A stretch of 64,000 nucleotides of DNA from contig JAZKHE010000002.1 of NCBI GenBank assembly GCA_040385525.1, positions 310,001 to 374,000 on the forward strand, read 5' to 3'. Source of the stretch: JAZKHE01 sp040385525 (GTDB taxonomy: Bacteria; Bacteroidota; Bacteroidia; UBA4408). Below the pieces are notes generated by a model. It was given only the letters and a program-made list of their open reading frames with translations, did no database searches and had not been told where the DNA came from. Shown piece after piece: positions 1 through 8,118 of the stretch (its first letter is position 1; each line of letters starts with the position of its first letter). The translations under genes and the position numbers were made by a program.

Positions 1-96
1 AAAGAGTCGCAACCAAAATCTACTACAATAGTTTTAGATAAAAACGGAATAAAAGTTGAAGCAAAAAAAATTGATGTAACAGTTAAAAGCGAGTAA
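1..96 (+). CDS. C-terminal fragment of an unidentified protein
   Basis: The window opens inside an open frame that reads 31 codons and stops with TAA at 94-96. The visible tail is Lys- and Val-rich and looks like the edge of a beta-sandwich or an extended soluble domain, but it is too short to assign. Codon use is AT-rich like the neighbours. The start and the bulk of the gene lie to the left of the window. It could also be a chance open frame, since 31 codons without a stop is weak evidence. Confidence 0.45.
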   Translation, partial: KESQPKSTTIVLDKNGIKVEAKKIDVTVKSE

Positions 97-205
97 ATTT
101 AGCTTATTCAGCACACATCCTTTTATTTTTGCCATAGAGCCTACTGGGGGGAGTTCAGCTCAATTACTCATGGCAGATGGTTATAAGTAGTAATAGCTTC
201 GCAGT
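97..205. other. Spacer with no assigned gene
   Basis: This spacer separates the fragment at the left edge from the convergent gene at 206-784. It contains a run of six G residues followed by a stretch of more balanced composition than the surroundings. I looked for a tRNA and found no cloverleaf. A TAnnTTTG-type motif lies near 124-131 (TATTTTTG), but no gene on the + strand follows it, so I do not call a promoter. Confidence 0.3.
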
Positions 206-784
206 TTAAATTTGGTTGTTTGCGTTAGCATTAATGTTCCTTATTCGTTTTCTAATTGTTTCACAGATTAAGTCTGCCGAAACAATTAATTTATCTAAGG
301 TTTCTTTTCCATTATCCCAATATTCAGCCTTCTTTCTGTCGCCATATTGGACTTCGATTATCTCAGACCTTATTAGTATGATTATTTTACTAAGTTCGTT
401 ATAAACTTGTTGGTCATAAAATGGTTTGTTTTTTTCAGTCAATGAAATTAGCTCGTTACCGACAGCTACGACTTTTTGAACATTTTCGTTTGTTTGCTCT
501 TCATAAGTTTTTTCTTTATCTCTAAAGCTAAATTTTGGTCTAAGATGGAAAGATGCTTCCTTTAATTCAATAATTTTTTGCCAAACACTTTCGTAAATAA
601 CAAATTCTTTTTCAAATTGGATTTTGTGAACGTGGATTTCTTTTTGACCTTCACTTTTTACTTCTTCAATTTTTTTATTCAATACAAAATTCCAAATGGC
701 CAGAATAATAGCTGGAATTATTGCAATTAATAGTCCAGAGTCGGAAGAATGTCCGCAGTTTAAAATTATTAATTCGTTTATCAT
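206..784 (-). CDS. Hypothetical single-pass membrane protein with a cytoplasmic coiled region
   Basis: I do not recognise a named family. The protein is 192 residues. Residues about 17-36 form one hydrophobic membrane segment close to the N-terminus. The remainder is charged and helical, rich in Glu and Lys, and likely forms a coiled coil facing the cytoplasm. Proteins of this shape are common and mostly uncharacterised in Bacteroidota. The gene stands alone: it is divergent from the dCMP deaminase gene and not linked to an operon. A function cannot be given from the sequence. Confidence 0.6.
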   Translation of the reverse strand: MINELIILNCGHSSDSGLLIAIIPAIILAIWNFVLNKKIEEVKSEGQKEIHVHKIQFEKEFVIYESVWQKIIELKEASFHLRPKFSFRDKEKTYEEQTNENVQKVVAVGNELISLTEKNKPFYDQQVYNELSKIIILIRSEIIEVQYGDRKKAEYWDNGKETLDKLIVSADLICETIRKRIRNINANANNQI

Positions 785-906
785 TTTTCTATATGTTTCT
801 TACCGAAATGATGTTCGACATTATTGCTATTATATAAGTACGTCATAAAAGTAGAGTTTATTCATTCACCAAATATATTCATTTTTCTATACTATCAAAA
901 GCTATG

Positions 907-938
907 TTTAGGCTTTACAAGCTAAATGCTTATCTTTA
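907..938 (+). promoter_or_regulatory. Candidate promoter of the dCMP deaminase gene
   Basis: TTTA at 907-910 and TATCTTTA at 931-938 are separated by 20 bases. This is close to the Bacteroidota pattern TTTG-N19/20-TAnnTTTG, with one mismatch in each box. It lies about 35 bases ahead of the ATG at 974 and inside the longer open frame, so it also argues for the internal start. Confidence 0.4.
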
Positions 939-973
939 AAGCCGTAACAAAAAGCTTTGCTAAAAATTTTAAA

Positions 974-1432
974 ATGAATAAACCTGAGTTTGAAGATATA
1001 TACATGGAGCTAGCCGAAAACCTAGCTAAACGCTCGCATTGCGTTAAAGCGCAGGTGGGAGCAGTGCTTACTAAAGATACACGCATTATTTCGTTAGGCT
1101 ACAATGGTCCACCTGCAGGCACACACAATTGCGATATTGAGTGGCCAGAAGAAGGTTGCCCGCGAGATAGCAAAGGAAGTTGCTCTTTGGCATTGCATGC
1201 CGAACAAAACGCTATTTTATACGCTTCAAAAAATAATGTAGCTATGGATGGAGCCACTTTGTATGTAACGCTTTCGCCTTGTATTGCTTGCGCTAGAATT
1301 ATTTATACCATGGGCATAAAAAAAGTAATTTTTAAAAACTCGTATGCCGAGTATAAAAAAATTGGTACCGACGAAGGTGTTGAATTTTTAAGAAAATTTG
1401 GCGTTGAGGTTAACAAGTATGCAAGCAAGTAG
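974..1432 (+). CDS. dCMP deaminase (ComEB-type cytidine/deoxycytidylate deaminase)
   Basis: Converts dCMP to dUMP for thymidylate synthesis. The zinc site is complete: HAEQNA (His75, Glu77) and PCxxC (Cys103, Cys106), the signature of the cytidine deaminase superfamily. A Cys-containing insertion between about residues 50 and 72 is typical of the dCMP deaminase branch. The frame is open from 926, but I start at 974 because MNKPEFEDIY aligns with usual family starts and a promoter-like motif overlaps the longer version. The product of 152 residues is a normal length. The protease gene follows after 37 bases. Confidence 0.9.
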   Translation: MNKPEFEDIYMELAENLAKRSHCVKAQVGAVLTKDTRIISLGYNGPPAGTHNCDIEWPEEGCPRDSKGSCSLALHAEQNAILYASKNNVAMDGATLYVTLSPCIACARIIYTMGIKKVIFKNSYAEYKKIGTDEGVEFLRKFGVEVNKYASK

Positions 1433-1435
1433 CCT

Positions 1436-1443
1436 TATCTTTG
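1436..1443 (+). promoter_or_regulatory. -7 box (TATCTTTG) ahead of the S41 protease gene
   Basis: TATCTTTG is an exact match to the Bacteroidota -7 consensus TAnnTTTG. It overlaps the gap just after the dCMP deaminase stop and lies 27 bases ahead of the GTG start at 1470. No clear TTTG box is seen at the expected distance, so only half of the promoter is supported. Confidence 0.35.
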
Positions 1444-1469
1444 TAATCGCTTTTTAAAAACCAAACAAC

Positions 1470-3143
1470 GTGTCAGATTTAACTCCATTCGAAAATAATT
1501 TTACAACACCGCAACCACAGCAAAATCCTAAAAAAAGATTTAATCCGTGGTCGCCATTAATTTATGCTTTGCTTTTAATAGTGGGTATTTTTCTGGGTTT
1601 TCAATTCAGTAATAATTCTTCTGCAAAACTATTTTTAAAACAAAACAACACATTTACAAAAATTAACGAAGTACTTAATTATGTTGAAGAAGCCTATGTT
1701 GATACCATTTCTAAAAGTAGTTTAAGTGAGTTGGCTTTAAATGCAATTATTCAACAATTAGATCCGCATTCGGCTTATATTCCTGCTGCTGAGATTGCAG
1801 AAATGAACGAACCCTTACAAGGTAATTTTGAAGGAATAGGAATTGAATTTAATTTGTTAAACGACACCATAATTGTTGTTTCTGCTTTGTCGGGTGGTCC
1901 GTCTGAAGCTGTTGGTATTCGTGCAGGCGACAGAATTGTTAAAGTAGAAAACAAAATTGTAGCGGGTATAAAAATTAAAAATAACGATGTATTAAAAATG
2001 TTGCGCGGACAAGGCGGAACAAAAGTTAAAGTAGCTGTTGTGCGCAACGGAAACCGCTCTCCAATTGATTTTACAATTACACGCGGTAAAATTCCTATTT
2101 ATAGTTTAGATGCAGCCTACATGGCAACAGCAAATATTGGTTACATAAAAATTAGTCGTTTTGCTGCAACAACGTATGATGAATATGTTGATGCTTTTAA
2201 CAAACTTAAAGCTAAAGGAATGCAAAAATTAATTTTAGATTTACGCGGAAACCCAGGCGGATTCTTAAACGCAGCCATTAGTTTAAGCGATGAGTTTTTA
2301 AGTAAAAACAAAATGATTGTTTACACGCAAGGCAAAGCTCGACCAAAAGAAAATTATTTTGCAACAGAAAAAGGTGGTTTTGAAAAACAAGATTTAGTTG
2401 TTTTGATTGATGAAGGATCGGCTTCGGCTAGTGAAATTGTTGCAGGTGCAGTTCAAGATAACGATAGAGCAACTGTTGTTGGTCGCCGTTCTTTTGGTAA
2501 AGGTTTAGTGCAAGAGCAATCAGATTTTGCAGATGGTTCTGCTTTACGCCTAACCATAGCGCGTTATTACACGCCAACTGGTAGAAGCATTCAAAAGCCT
2601 TATAAAAATGGAGAAGCAGAAGATTACTACAGTGAAGAGCAATCGCGTTTTTCTCATGGTGAATTGCAACATGAAGATAGTATTAAATTTGCTGACTCCT
2701 TAAAATACAAAACACCAAAAGGAAAAATTGTGTATGGCGGTGGCGGAATTATGCCCGATGTGTTTGTGCCTATTGATACCAACGGACGTTCGTTTTATTT
2801 AACCGAATTGTTTTATACTGGATTAATTCAGCAATTTGCATTAACCTATGCTGATAAGCAAAGGGAAAAATTAAAAAAATATGTGTCGTTTGATAATTTT
2901 AATTCAACATTTAAAGTAACGGATGTTTTATTAGAAGACTTGTTTGCTTTTGCAGAGAAAAATAAAGTAAAACGAAATGCAAGAGAAGCGCAGCAATCAA
3001 AAGCATTAATTAGTTTGTACTTAAAAGCTAATATTGCTCGTAATATTTGGCGAAACGAAGGTTATTACCCAGTAGTAAATAGCAACGATAAAGCTTTTCA
3101 AAAAGCAGTAGAAATTTTAAATACTCCAAAAAATGCACTTTGA
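1470..3143 (+). CDS. S41 family C-terminal processing peptidase (CtpA/Prc-like)
   Basis: A membrane-anchored periplasmic serine protease that trims or degrades proteins from their C-terminal end. Residues about 29-46 form a single membrane anchor. A PDZ domain spans about 115-195, followed by the S41 peptidase domain with GSASASE; the likely nucleophile is Ser319 and the likely general base Lys344 in SFGKG. The C-terminal 150 residues form a helical tail common in Bacteroidota members. The start codon is GTG, chosen because it gives a short cytoplasmic lead before the anchor. The last 11 bases overlap the marC start, so the genes are probably co-transcribed. Confidence 0.92.
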   Translation: MSDLTPFENNFTTPQPQQNPKKRFNPWSPLIYALLLIVGIFLGFQFSNNSSAKLFLKQNNTFTKINEVLNYVEEAYVDTISKSSLSELALNAIIQQLDPHSAYIPAAEIAEMNEPLQGNFEGIGIEFNLLNDTIIVVSALSGGPSEAVGIRAGDRIVKVENKIVAGIKIKNNDVLKMLRGQGGTKVKVAVVRNGNRSPIDFTITRGKIPIYSLDAAYMATANIGYIKISRFAATTYDEYVDAFNKLKAKGMQKLILDLRGNPGGFLNAAISLSDEFLSKNKMIVYTQGKARPKENYFATEKGGFEKQDLVVLIDEGSASASEIVAGAVQDNDRATVVGRRSFGKGLVQEQSDFADGSALRLTIARYYTPTGRSIQKPYKNGEAEDYYSEEQSRFSHGELQHEDSIKFADSLKYKTPKGKIVYGGGGIMPDVFVPIDTNGRSFYLTELFYTGLIQQFALTYADKQREKLKKYVSFDNFNSTFKVTDVLLEDLFAFAEKNKVKRNAREAQQSKALISLYLKANIARNIWRNEGYYPVVNSNDKAFQKAVEILNTPKNAL

Positions 3144-3705
3144 TTTTAACGAAATATTATCCATAACAATGGTGTTGTTTGCGGTAATTGATGTGGTTGG
3201 TTCTATACCTGTAATTATTGATTTACGCGTAAAAGTAGGTTCAATAAATGCAGAAAAAGCATCGTTTGCTTCCTTAGCAATTATGATTGTTTTTTTATTT
3301 ATTGGCGAACAAATTTTACGAATTATAGGTATTGATTTAGGTTCGTTTGCTATTGCGGGTTCATTCGTTTTGTTTTTTATTGCGATTGAAATGATTTTAG
3401 GAATCCGTTTGTACAAAGATAGTGTGCCTAACACTGCTTCTATTGTTCCGATTGCTTTTCCGCTAATTGCAGGCGCAGGAACCATTACAACTTTACTTTC
3501 GCTTAAAGCACAATACCATACCGAAAATATTGTGGTGGGCGTTGTTATAAATATTCTTTTTGTTTACGTTGCGCTAAAAAATGTTGGTTTTATTGAAAAG
3601 GTTTTGGGCGAAGGCGGAATCAATATTTTACGAAAAGTATTTGGAGTAATTCTTTTGGCTTTAGCAGTAAAACTTTTTAGATCTAACGCAACGCTTTTAC
3701 TCTAA
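3133..3705 (+). CDS. MarC family (UPF0056) integral membrane protein
   Basis: A 190-residue protein made almost entirely of about six hydrophobic membrane helices, with the short charged loops and Gly/Pro pattern of the MarC family, for example IPVIIDLR near the N-terminus and AFPLIAGAGTI near residue 110. The family was once linked to multiple antibiotic resistance, but its transport role is not settled. The gene overlaps the protease gene before it and the RNase HI gene after it (TAATG at 3703-3707), which suggests one transcript. Confidence 0.88.
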   Translation: MHFDFNEILSITMVLFAVIDVVGSIPVIIDLRVKVGSINAEKASFASLAIMIVFLFIGEQILRIIGIDLGSFAIAGSFVLFFIAIEMILGIRLYKDSVPNTASIVPIAFPLIAGAGTITTLLSLKAQYHTENIVVGVVINILFVYVALKNVGFIEKVLGEGGINILRKVFGVILLALAVKLFRSNATLLL

Positions 3706-4175
3706 TGATTTCAATTTATACTGATGGCGCATCACGTGGTAATCCTGGTCCTGGTGGCTACGGAATTGTTATGCTTGCGGGGCAACATCGTAAAGAAATG
3801 TCAGAAGGATTTAGATTAACCACCAACAACCGAATGGAATTAATGAGTGTAATTGTTGCACTCGAAACCATAAAAAAAGATGGTAACCACGTAACTGTTT
3901 TTTCAGATTCAAAATACGTGGTAGATTCTGTAGAATTGAAATGGGTTTTTGGTTGGCAAAAAAAAGGATTTAAAGGAAAAAAGAACGAAGATTTGTGGCG
4001 TAGATTTTTATTAATTTATCCAAAGCACCAAATAAAATTTGTTTGGGTAAAAGGGCATGCCAGCAACAAAGAAAATAACCGTTGCGACGAATTAGCAGTA
4101 GAAGCAGCCTTAGGCAAAGATTTAAAAATTGATAGCGGCTACGAAAACAATCCCGAAAACAAATTGAATTTGTAA
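3705..4175 (+). CDS. rnhA: Ribonuclease HI
   Basis: Cleaves the RNA strand of RNA-DNA hybrids. All catalytic residues are present: Asp7 in YTDGASRGNPG, Glu45 in NNRMEL, Asp68 in FSDSKYV and Asp128 in NRCDELA, plus His118 in the flexible loop. At 156 residues it is the normal single-domain enzyme. The start ATG shares its A with the marC stop codon, a sign of translational coupling. A repeat-rich spacer follows. Confidence 0.95.
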   Translation: MISIYTDGASRGNPGPGGYGIVMLAGQHRKEMSEGFRLTTNNRMELMSVIVALETIKKDGNHVTVFSDSKYVVDSVELKWVFGWQKKGFKGKKNEDLWRRFLLIYPKHQIKFVWVKGHASNKENNRCDELAVEAALGKDLKIDSGYENNPENKLNL

Positions 4176-4184
4176 TAGTTTTTT

Positions 4185-4303
4185 ACCACATAGAAACATA
4201 GAAAACTTTTCTATTGAGTTAAATATAGTTTGTATAGCGCTTTTCGCAAAGCGAAAAACTATGTTTTTCTATCTTTATTGTTTTTACTATGTGTCTATGT
4301 GGT
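4185..4303. repeat. Inverted-repeat element ending in 17-bp arms
   Basis: The arms at 4185-4201 and 4287-4303 are complementary at 16 of 17 positions (ACCACATAGAAACATAG against its partner). The interior also folds, with TTTTCGC / GCGAAAA near 4243-4257. The whole block of about 119 bases could form one long hairpin just after rnhA. It has no coding capacity. The size and end structure are those of a small non-autonomous repeat; whether other copies exist in the genome cannot be seen here. Confidence 0.6.
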
Positions 4304-4306
4304 TAA

Positions 4307-4454
4307 TCTGCGAGGCACGAAGCAGTCTGATGGATGTATAATAAAGCTAATTAGTTTGCTTCGTCATTCTTCCTCGCAAAGTTGTTGCGCTTAAAGATTC
4401 TTCGTTTCAGAATTACATGCACACCCAGTTTGTCATGCTGACGTAGGAAGCATC
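4307..4454. repeat. Direct repeat, copy 1 (148 bp)
   Basis: This block is nearly identical to 4500-4649. Its end, GTCATGCTGACGTAGGAAGC followed by ATC, resembles intergenic repeats scattered in many Bacteroidota genomes. It has no open frame of note. It abuts the inverted-repeat element that ends at 4303. Confidence 0.75.
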
Positions 4455-4499
4455 CGCTCTTAGCGTAGTTTGCAACTACGTTTAGCAGTGGTTATAAAA

Positions 4500-4649
4500 T
4501 CTGCGAGGTACGAAGCAGTCTAATGGATGTATAATAAAGCTAATTAGTTTGCCGCGTCATTCTTCCTCGCAAAGTTGTTGCGCTTAAAGATTCTTAGTTT
4601 CTCAGAATTACATGCACACCCAGTTTGTCATGCTGACGTAGGAAGCATC
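4500..4649. repeat. Direct repeat, copy 2 (150 bp)
   Basis: Second copy of the block at 4307-4454. The two differ by a few substitutions and a two-base insertion in copy 2 near 4605. They are separated by 45 unrelated bases. Such close similarity suggests a recent duplication or two insertions of the same repeat family. Confidence 0.75.
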
Positions 4650-4702
4650 TTTTTTATTTTTTAAAAGAGGAATATGTGTTTTAAGGAAATCAACTTTCGT
4701 TG

Positions 4703-4722
4703 GCACAAGCGGACACTTGCGC
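4703..4722. repeat. 20-bp imperfect palindrome, left flank of the gene at 4733-5284
   Basis: GCACAAGCGGACACTTGCGC is itself an imperfect palindrome (CAAGCG / TTGC arms). The reverse complement of the element at 5311-5330 matches it at 18 of 20 positions, so the two flank one gene like a matched pair. Confidence 0.6.
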
Positions 4723-4732
4723 TAGATTGGGG

Positions 4733-5284
4733 TTAATTTTTACATTTTATTTGCCTTCCAGTCCAAGAGTGTTCTCCTTTAGTTTGAACCCATATTAAAC
4801 ACTCCTTTAGTTTCCCTTTTCTGTATATTTCAGTTAACATTGGAACATATTCTAATTCAGATATGTCATTATGAAAGCAAACTATTTTAGTATAAAAAGT
4901 CTTGTTTTCAATCATACCCTTTTCATTATATGTTTCACTAAGAAACCTAAATCTAGGCCAATAAGAGTCTTCATTAATACCTTTAAATTCTGACAAACTG
5001 TCCTTTGGTATGTGATATAATTCTCTAGAACTTATTTTCTTATTTTTATATGAATATAAAATATAGGTAATAGTATCATTGGATTTTAGTACTTCTTCAA
5101 TAACGAAATTGTTTTTGTATGTTTTTTGTCTTACTAGCCAACCATCTATAAAACATTTTATTGTAAAACTGTTTAGATGTTCTTCTGAGTTGCTTATTTG
5201 ATATGTTGTGTCCGATTTATCGCTTTGAGCAATCACATATTCTATGCTTAGAATGTAGAGTAAAAAAGTGATTAATCTTCTCAT
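4733..5284 (-). CDS. Hypothetical secreted protein
   Basis: I do not recognise the family. The protein is 183 residues from the chosen start. Residues 1-20 form a signal peptide (MRRLITFLLYILSIEYVIAQ) ending in the Ala-Gln cleavage context usual in Bacteroidota. The body is rich in Tyr, Lys and Glu, with short beta-strand-like segments reminiscent of MORN-like or YwqK-like secreted proteins, but I cannot see a clear repeat. The frame opens six codons earlier; the signal peptide fixes the start at 5284. The gene lies alone between two palindromic repeats, which suggests an accessory insertion. Confidence 0.6.
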   Translation of the reverse strand: MRRLITFLLYILSIEYVIAQSDKSDTTYQISNSEEHLNSFTIKCFIDGWLVRQKTYKNNFVIEEVLKSNDTITYILYSYKNKKISSRELYHIPKDSLSEFKGINEDSYWPRFRFLSETYNEKGMIENKTFYTKIVCFHNDISELEYVPMLTEIYRKGKLKECLIWVQTKGEHSWTGRQIKCKN

Positions 5285-5310
5285 AAATATTTTTCTTAGC
5301 ACTCCTTCTG

Positions 5311-5330
5311 GTGCAAGCGTCCGCTTGTGC
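5311..5330. repeat. 20-bp imperfect palindrome, right flank of the gene at 4733-5284
   Basis: GTGCAAGCGTCCGCTTGTGC, almost the reverse complement of the element at 4703-4722. It sits just ahead of the secreted-protein gene and after the end of the M1 aminopeptidase gene. Confidence 0.6.
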
Positions 5331-5347
5331 TTTATTTAAAATTAAAT

Positions 5348-8020
5348 CTAAATACCACCTTTACCTTCGTAAAACTGTTTTAAGTTTTTGTCGTTTTCTT
5401 GCGCAATTACTGCTTGAATAATCTTATCTAATTTTTCTTTGCTTATTTTGCTTTTAGCGTTTATTGTAGTTAACTCTTCTACTTCTTTTTCTCTGCCGCT
5501 AATTTTCGCTAAATTATCCATCTGGCTTTGAGAAGTTTTAATTCTTTCGTCATACATGTCTCTAACCTGTGTAAGCGTATTGTAGGCAGATAAACGCATC
5601 CACCATTCTTTTTCGGTTTTAGCTGCTGTTTCGTAAATGGGCAAAGCGTTATTTATTACAGTATCGTTTTTACCTAAAATAAATTTAGAATAATTTTGCA
5701 AAATACTGTAACGATAAAAACCGGTTTGTTTTTCTAATTGATTTAAAAAATAAGCATTATCGCTTTCTGTTCCATTAAGCGCATATATCTCGCAAAGCGA
5801 AGATATAATAGCAAACGAACTATCTTTTTCAAAAGTTTTTGCAAAATCGTAAGCTAAATTGCTGTCTTTTTTATTTAGCGTTTCTAAAGCTTGTGCTGCA
5901 ACCGAATACGATTTATCGTTAGTAGCTGCTTTAATTATTTCTAACACATCGTCGCCAGAATAAAATTCACCCAATGCTTTTACAGCCGATGCTCTAACGT
6001 AAGAACGTTTATCTTTTGCAGCCAACTGCATAAGTTTTGGTTCTAACATCGATTCGTTTTGTTGTGCAAAATCTTTTTTAATTCCGCGAATAGCTTCTTC
6101 TCTAATTGCCCAATGTTTATCGTTAAGTGCTTTGTTAATTATGTCATTGCAAACAGGATTTTTTTGATTTTTTATGGCAAATTCTAAAGCTTCTAATCGG
6201 TCTAAATAATGCGGCGCTTTTTCTATTTGAAATAAATAATTTTCAGCAGTTTTGTTTTCAACTTTGGTGCAAAGCAACATTTTTTCTGCATCAAAATTTA
6301 CCAGTTGTGGAGCAGTGCTACAATCAAATAAAAACTCTTGTTCGGCTTTATCTATAAAAATTGCATGCGTTGTTTTTTTGCCTCCAACATAAATATCAAT
6401 TTTGGTATGTACTTTAAACAAAGGCGCTTTGGCAAAATTTTGTTTTTGAGCTATAGTTACTTTTTGTTTTTTTGTGCTGTCCATGTACGCATAATTTATT
6501 TCAAATTCTGGATGACCAGCGGATAAAAACCATTGATTAAAAAACCAGTTTAAATCTTCGCCAGTAACTTCTTCAAAAGCCAAACGCAAGTTGTGAATTT
6601 CAACCGATTTAAATTTGTTGGTGTTTAAATAAAGCTTTAGCGATTCAAAAAAAGCGTCATCGCCAACTTGTTTTCTTAGCATATGTAATACGCGTCCTCC
6701 CTTGTTGTAGGAGTGGCTATCAAACATATCTTCTTTATCTTTATAATTAAAACGAATTAAATTTTCGGGATTAGCACCACCTCTTGCCAAATAACCCAAC
6801 ATACTTTCGTGTTGTTTGTAATCGGCTTCGTCGGCACCATATTTATATTCGTTCCATAAAAATTCGCCATAGGTCGCAAACGATTCGTTTAGTGGTAAAT
6901 TACTCCACGATTCGCAAGTAACATAATCGCCAAACCATTGGTGAAACAACTCGTGAGAAATAACATCTTCGTTAGTTTCGTCTAATAATTCTCTATCGGT
7001 TTGTTGCACATATTCTCCATGCAAAGTTGCAGTGGTGTTTTCCATAGCGCCCGAAACATAATCTCTAACAACCACTTGCGAATATTTTTGCCAAGGAAAA
7101 TCAACACCTAATTTTTTAGAATAAAATTCCATCATCTCTGGAGTGTTTCCAAAAATTTGATTGGCATATTTTGCATACTGCGATTCTACCAAATAATTTA
7201 CTTCTAACTCTCTCCATTTATCTCTAACAACAGCAAATTCGCCAACAGCCATCATTACTAAATAAGGCGCGTGTGGTTTATCCATTTTCCATTGGTCAGT
7301 ACGAGTGCCATCTCCATTTTCAAATTGGGTTTCTAACGTTCCGTTGGATAGCGTAGTGTATTTTTTATCTACAGTTATAAAAATCTCCTGCGTCATTCTT
7401 TCGTTTGGCGAATCAATTGTAGGGAACCAGCAAGAACTTGCTTGTGTTTCGCCTTGTGTCCAAACTTGTGTAGGTTTATTTTTTTCGGTTTGTAATGGAT
7501 TAATAAAATACAATCCTTTATCTGATGTAATGGCTGCACTTCCTTTTGTAGCAATCTCTTCGGGTTTAGCTTTGTAATCAATAAACAAAGTATAGGCTTC
7601 GTTTCGTGTGTATTCTTTGTCTAATTCTATTGTAAGAATTTTATCGTCGTAAGTATATTTTAAAGGTTTTTTTTCTTTGTTAACTACAAGTGCTACTTGA
7701 AATATTTCGAAAGAAACTGCATTTAATTTTAGTTGTTTTGTTGAGTAAAAATAGGGTTTGCAGGTAAGTGTTGCTTCGCCAATTAATTGAGATTTTTTCC
7801 AATCGAATTTAAAGTTAAGTGACGTGTGGATAATATCGTTTTCAATTTTATTGGTAGCTCTGTATTCTGGCTCATCGTTAAAACCATTTACAACTAAAGT
7901 ATCGAAGTTGTAAATAGGAGTTTGTGAAGTTTGTTTATTTTTTTTTGAAACAGAACACGAAAAAATAAAAGTTACTGCAAGAGTAAATAGTAAAATATTT
8001 ACCTTTTTATGTGAATTCAT
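5348..8020 (-). CDS. M1 family zinc aminopeptidase lipoprotein with C-terminal helical repeats
   Basis: Removes N-terminal residues from peptides outside the cytoplasm. The product of 890 residues starts with a lipoprotein signal (FIFSCS, lipidated Cys near residue 22). The M1 core has the exopeptidase motif GAMEN at about 324-328 and the zinc site HELFH at 356-360 with the third ligand Glu379. The C-terminal third (about 620-760) has helical HEAT-like repeats, which is common in Bacteroidota members. The frame is open 12 codons further, but the signal peptide points to the ATG at 8020. The gene is divergent from the biotin carrier gene and not in an operon. Confidence 0.92.
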   Translation of the reverse strand: MNSHKKVNILLFTLAVTFIFSCSVSKKNKQTSQTPIYNFDTLVVNGFNDEPEYRATNKIENDIIHTSLNFKFDWKKSQLIGEATLTCKPYFYSTKQLKLNAVSFEIFQVALVVNKEKKPLKYTYDDKILTIELDKEYTRNEAYTLFIDYKAKPEEIATKGSAAITSDKGLYFINPLQTEKNKPTQVWTQGETQASSCWFPTIDSPNERMTQEIFITVDKKYTTLSNGTLETQFENGDGTRTDQWKMDKPHAPYLVMMAVGEFAVVRDKWRELEVNYLVESQYAKYANQIFGNTPEMMEFYSKKLGVDFPWQKYSQVVVRDYVSGAMENTTATLHGEYVQQTDRELLDETNEDVISHELFHQWFGDYVTCESWSNLPLNESFATYGEFLWNEYKYGADEADYKQHESMLGYLARGGANPENLIRFNYKDKEDMFDSHSYNKGGRVLHMLRKQVGDDAFFESLKLYLNTNKFKSVEIHNLRLAFEEVTGEDLNWFFNQWFLSAGHPEFEINYAYMDSTKKQKVTIAQKQNFAKAPLFKVHTKIDIYVGGKKTTHAIFIDKAEQEFLFDCSTAPQLVNFDAEKMLLCTKVENKTAENYLFQIEKAPHYLDRLEALEFAIKNQKNPVCNDIINKALNDKHWAIREEAIRGIKKDFAQQNESMLEPKLMQLAAKDKRSYVRASAVKALGEFYSGDDVLEIIKAATNDKSYSVAAQALETLNKKDSNLAYDFAKTFEKDSSFAIISSLCEIYALNGTESDNAYFLNQLEKQTGFYRYSILQNYSKFILGKNDTVINNALPIYETAAKTEKEWWMRLSAYNTLTQVRDMYDERIKTSQSQMDNLAKISGREKEVEELTTINAKSKISKEKLDKIIQAVIAQENDKNLKQFYEGKGGI

Positions 8021-8070
8021 TTGAATTAATTTGTTCAAAGTTGGGTAAAAAAACACGATTTGTCAAATAC

Positions 8071-8102
8071 TTTGTGCATTAATATAGAAGATGTTATCTT
8101 TG
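8071..8102 (+). promoter_or_regulatory. Promoter of the biotin carrier gene
   Basis: TTTG at 8071-8074 and TATCTTTG at 8095-8102 are separated by 20 bases, a very good match to the Bacteroidota housekeeping promoter. The ATG at 8119 lies 17 bases after the -7 box, so the leader would be short. Confidence 0.6.
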
Positions 8103-8118
8103 AAAAAAATACTTGAGT

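Noticed and set aside
97..205. Possible tRNA or small RNA
   Set aside because: I could not draw a cloverleaf, and no promoter-terminator pair encloses the region.
3117..3485. 122-codon open frame on the - strand opposite marC
   Set aside because: It lies fully opposite a gene with clear family features and is rich in Ile and Lys in a low-complexity way. Not a real gene.
4307..4649. Possible CRISPR-like array
   Set aside because: Only two units, each about 150 bases, separated by 45 bases. No short regular repeats with unique spacers and no cas genes.
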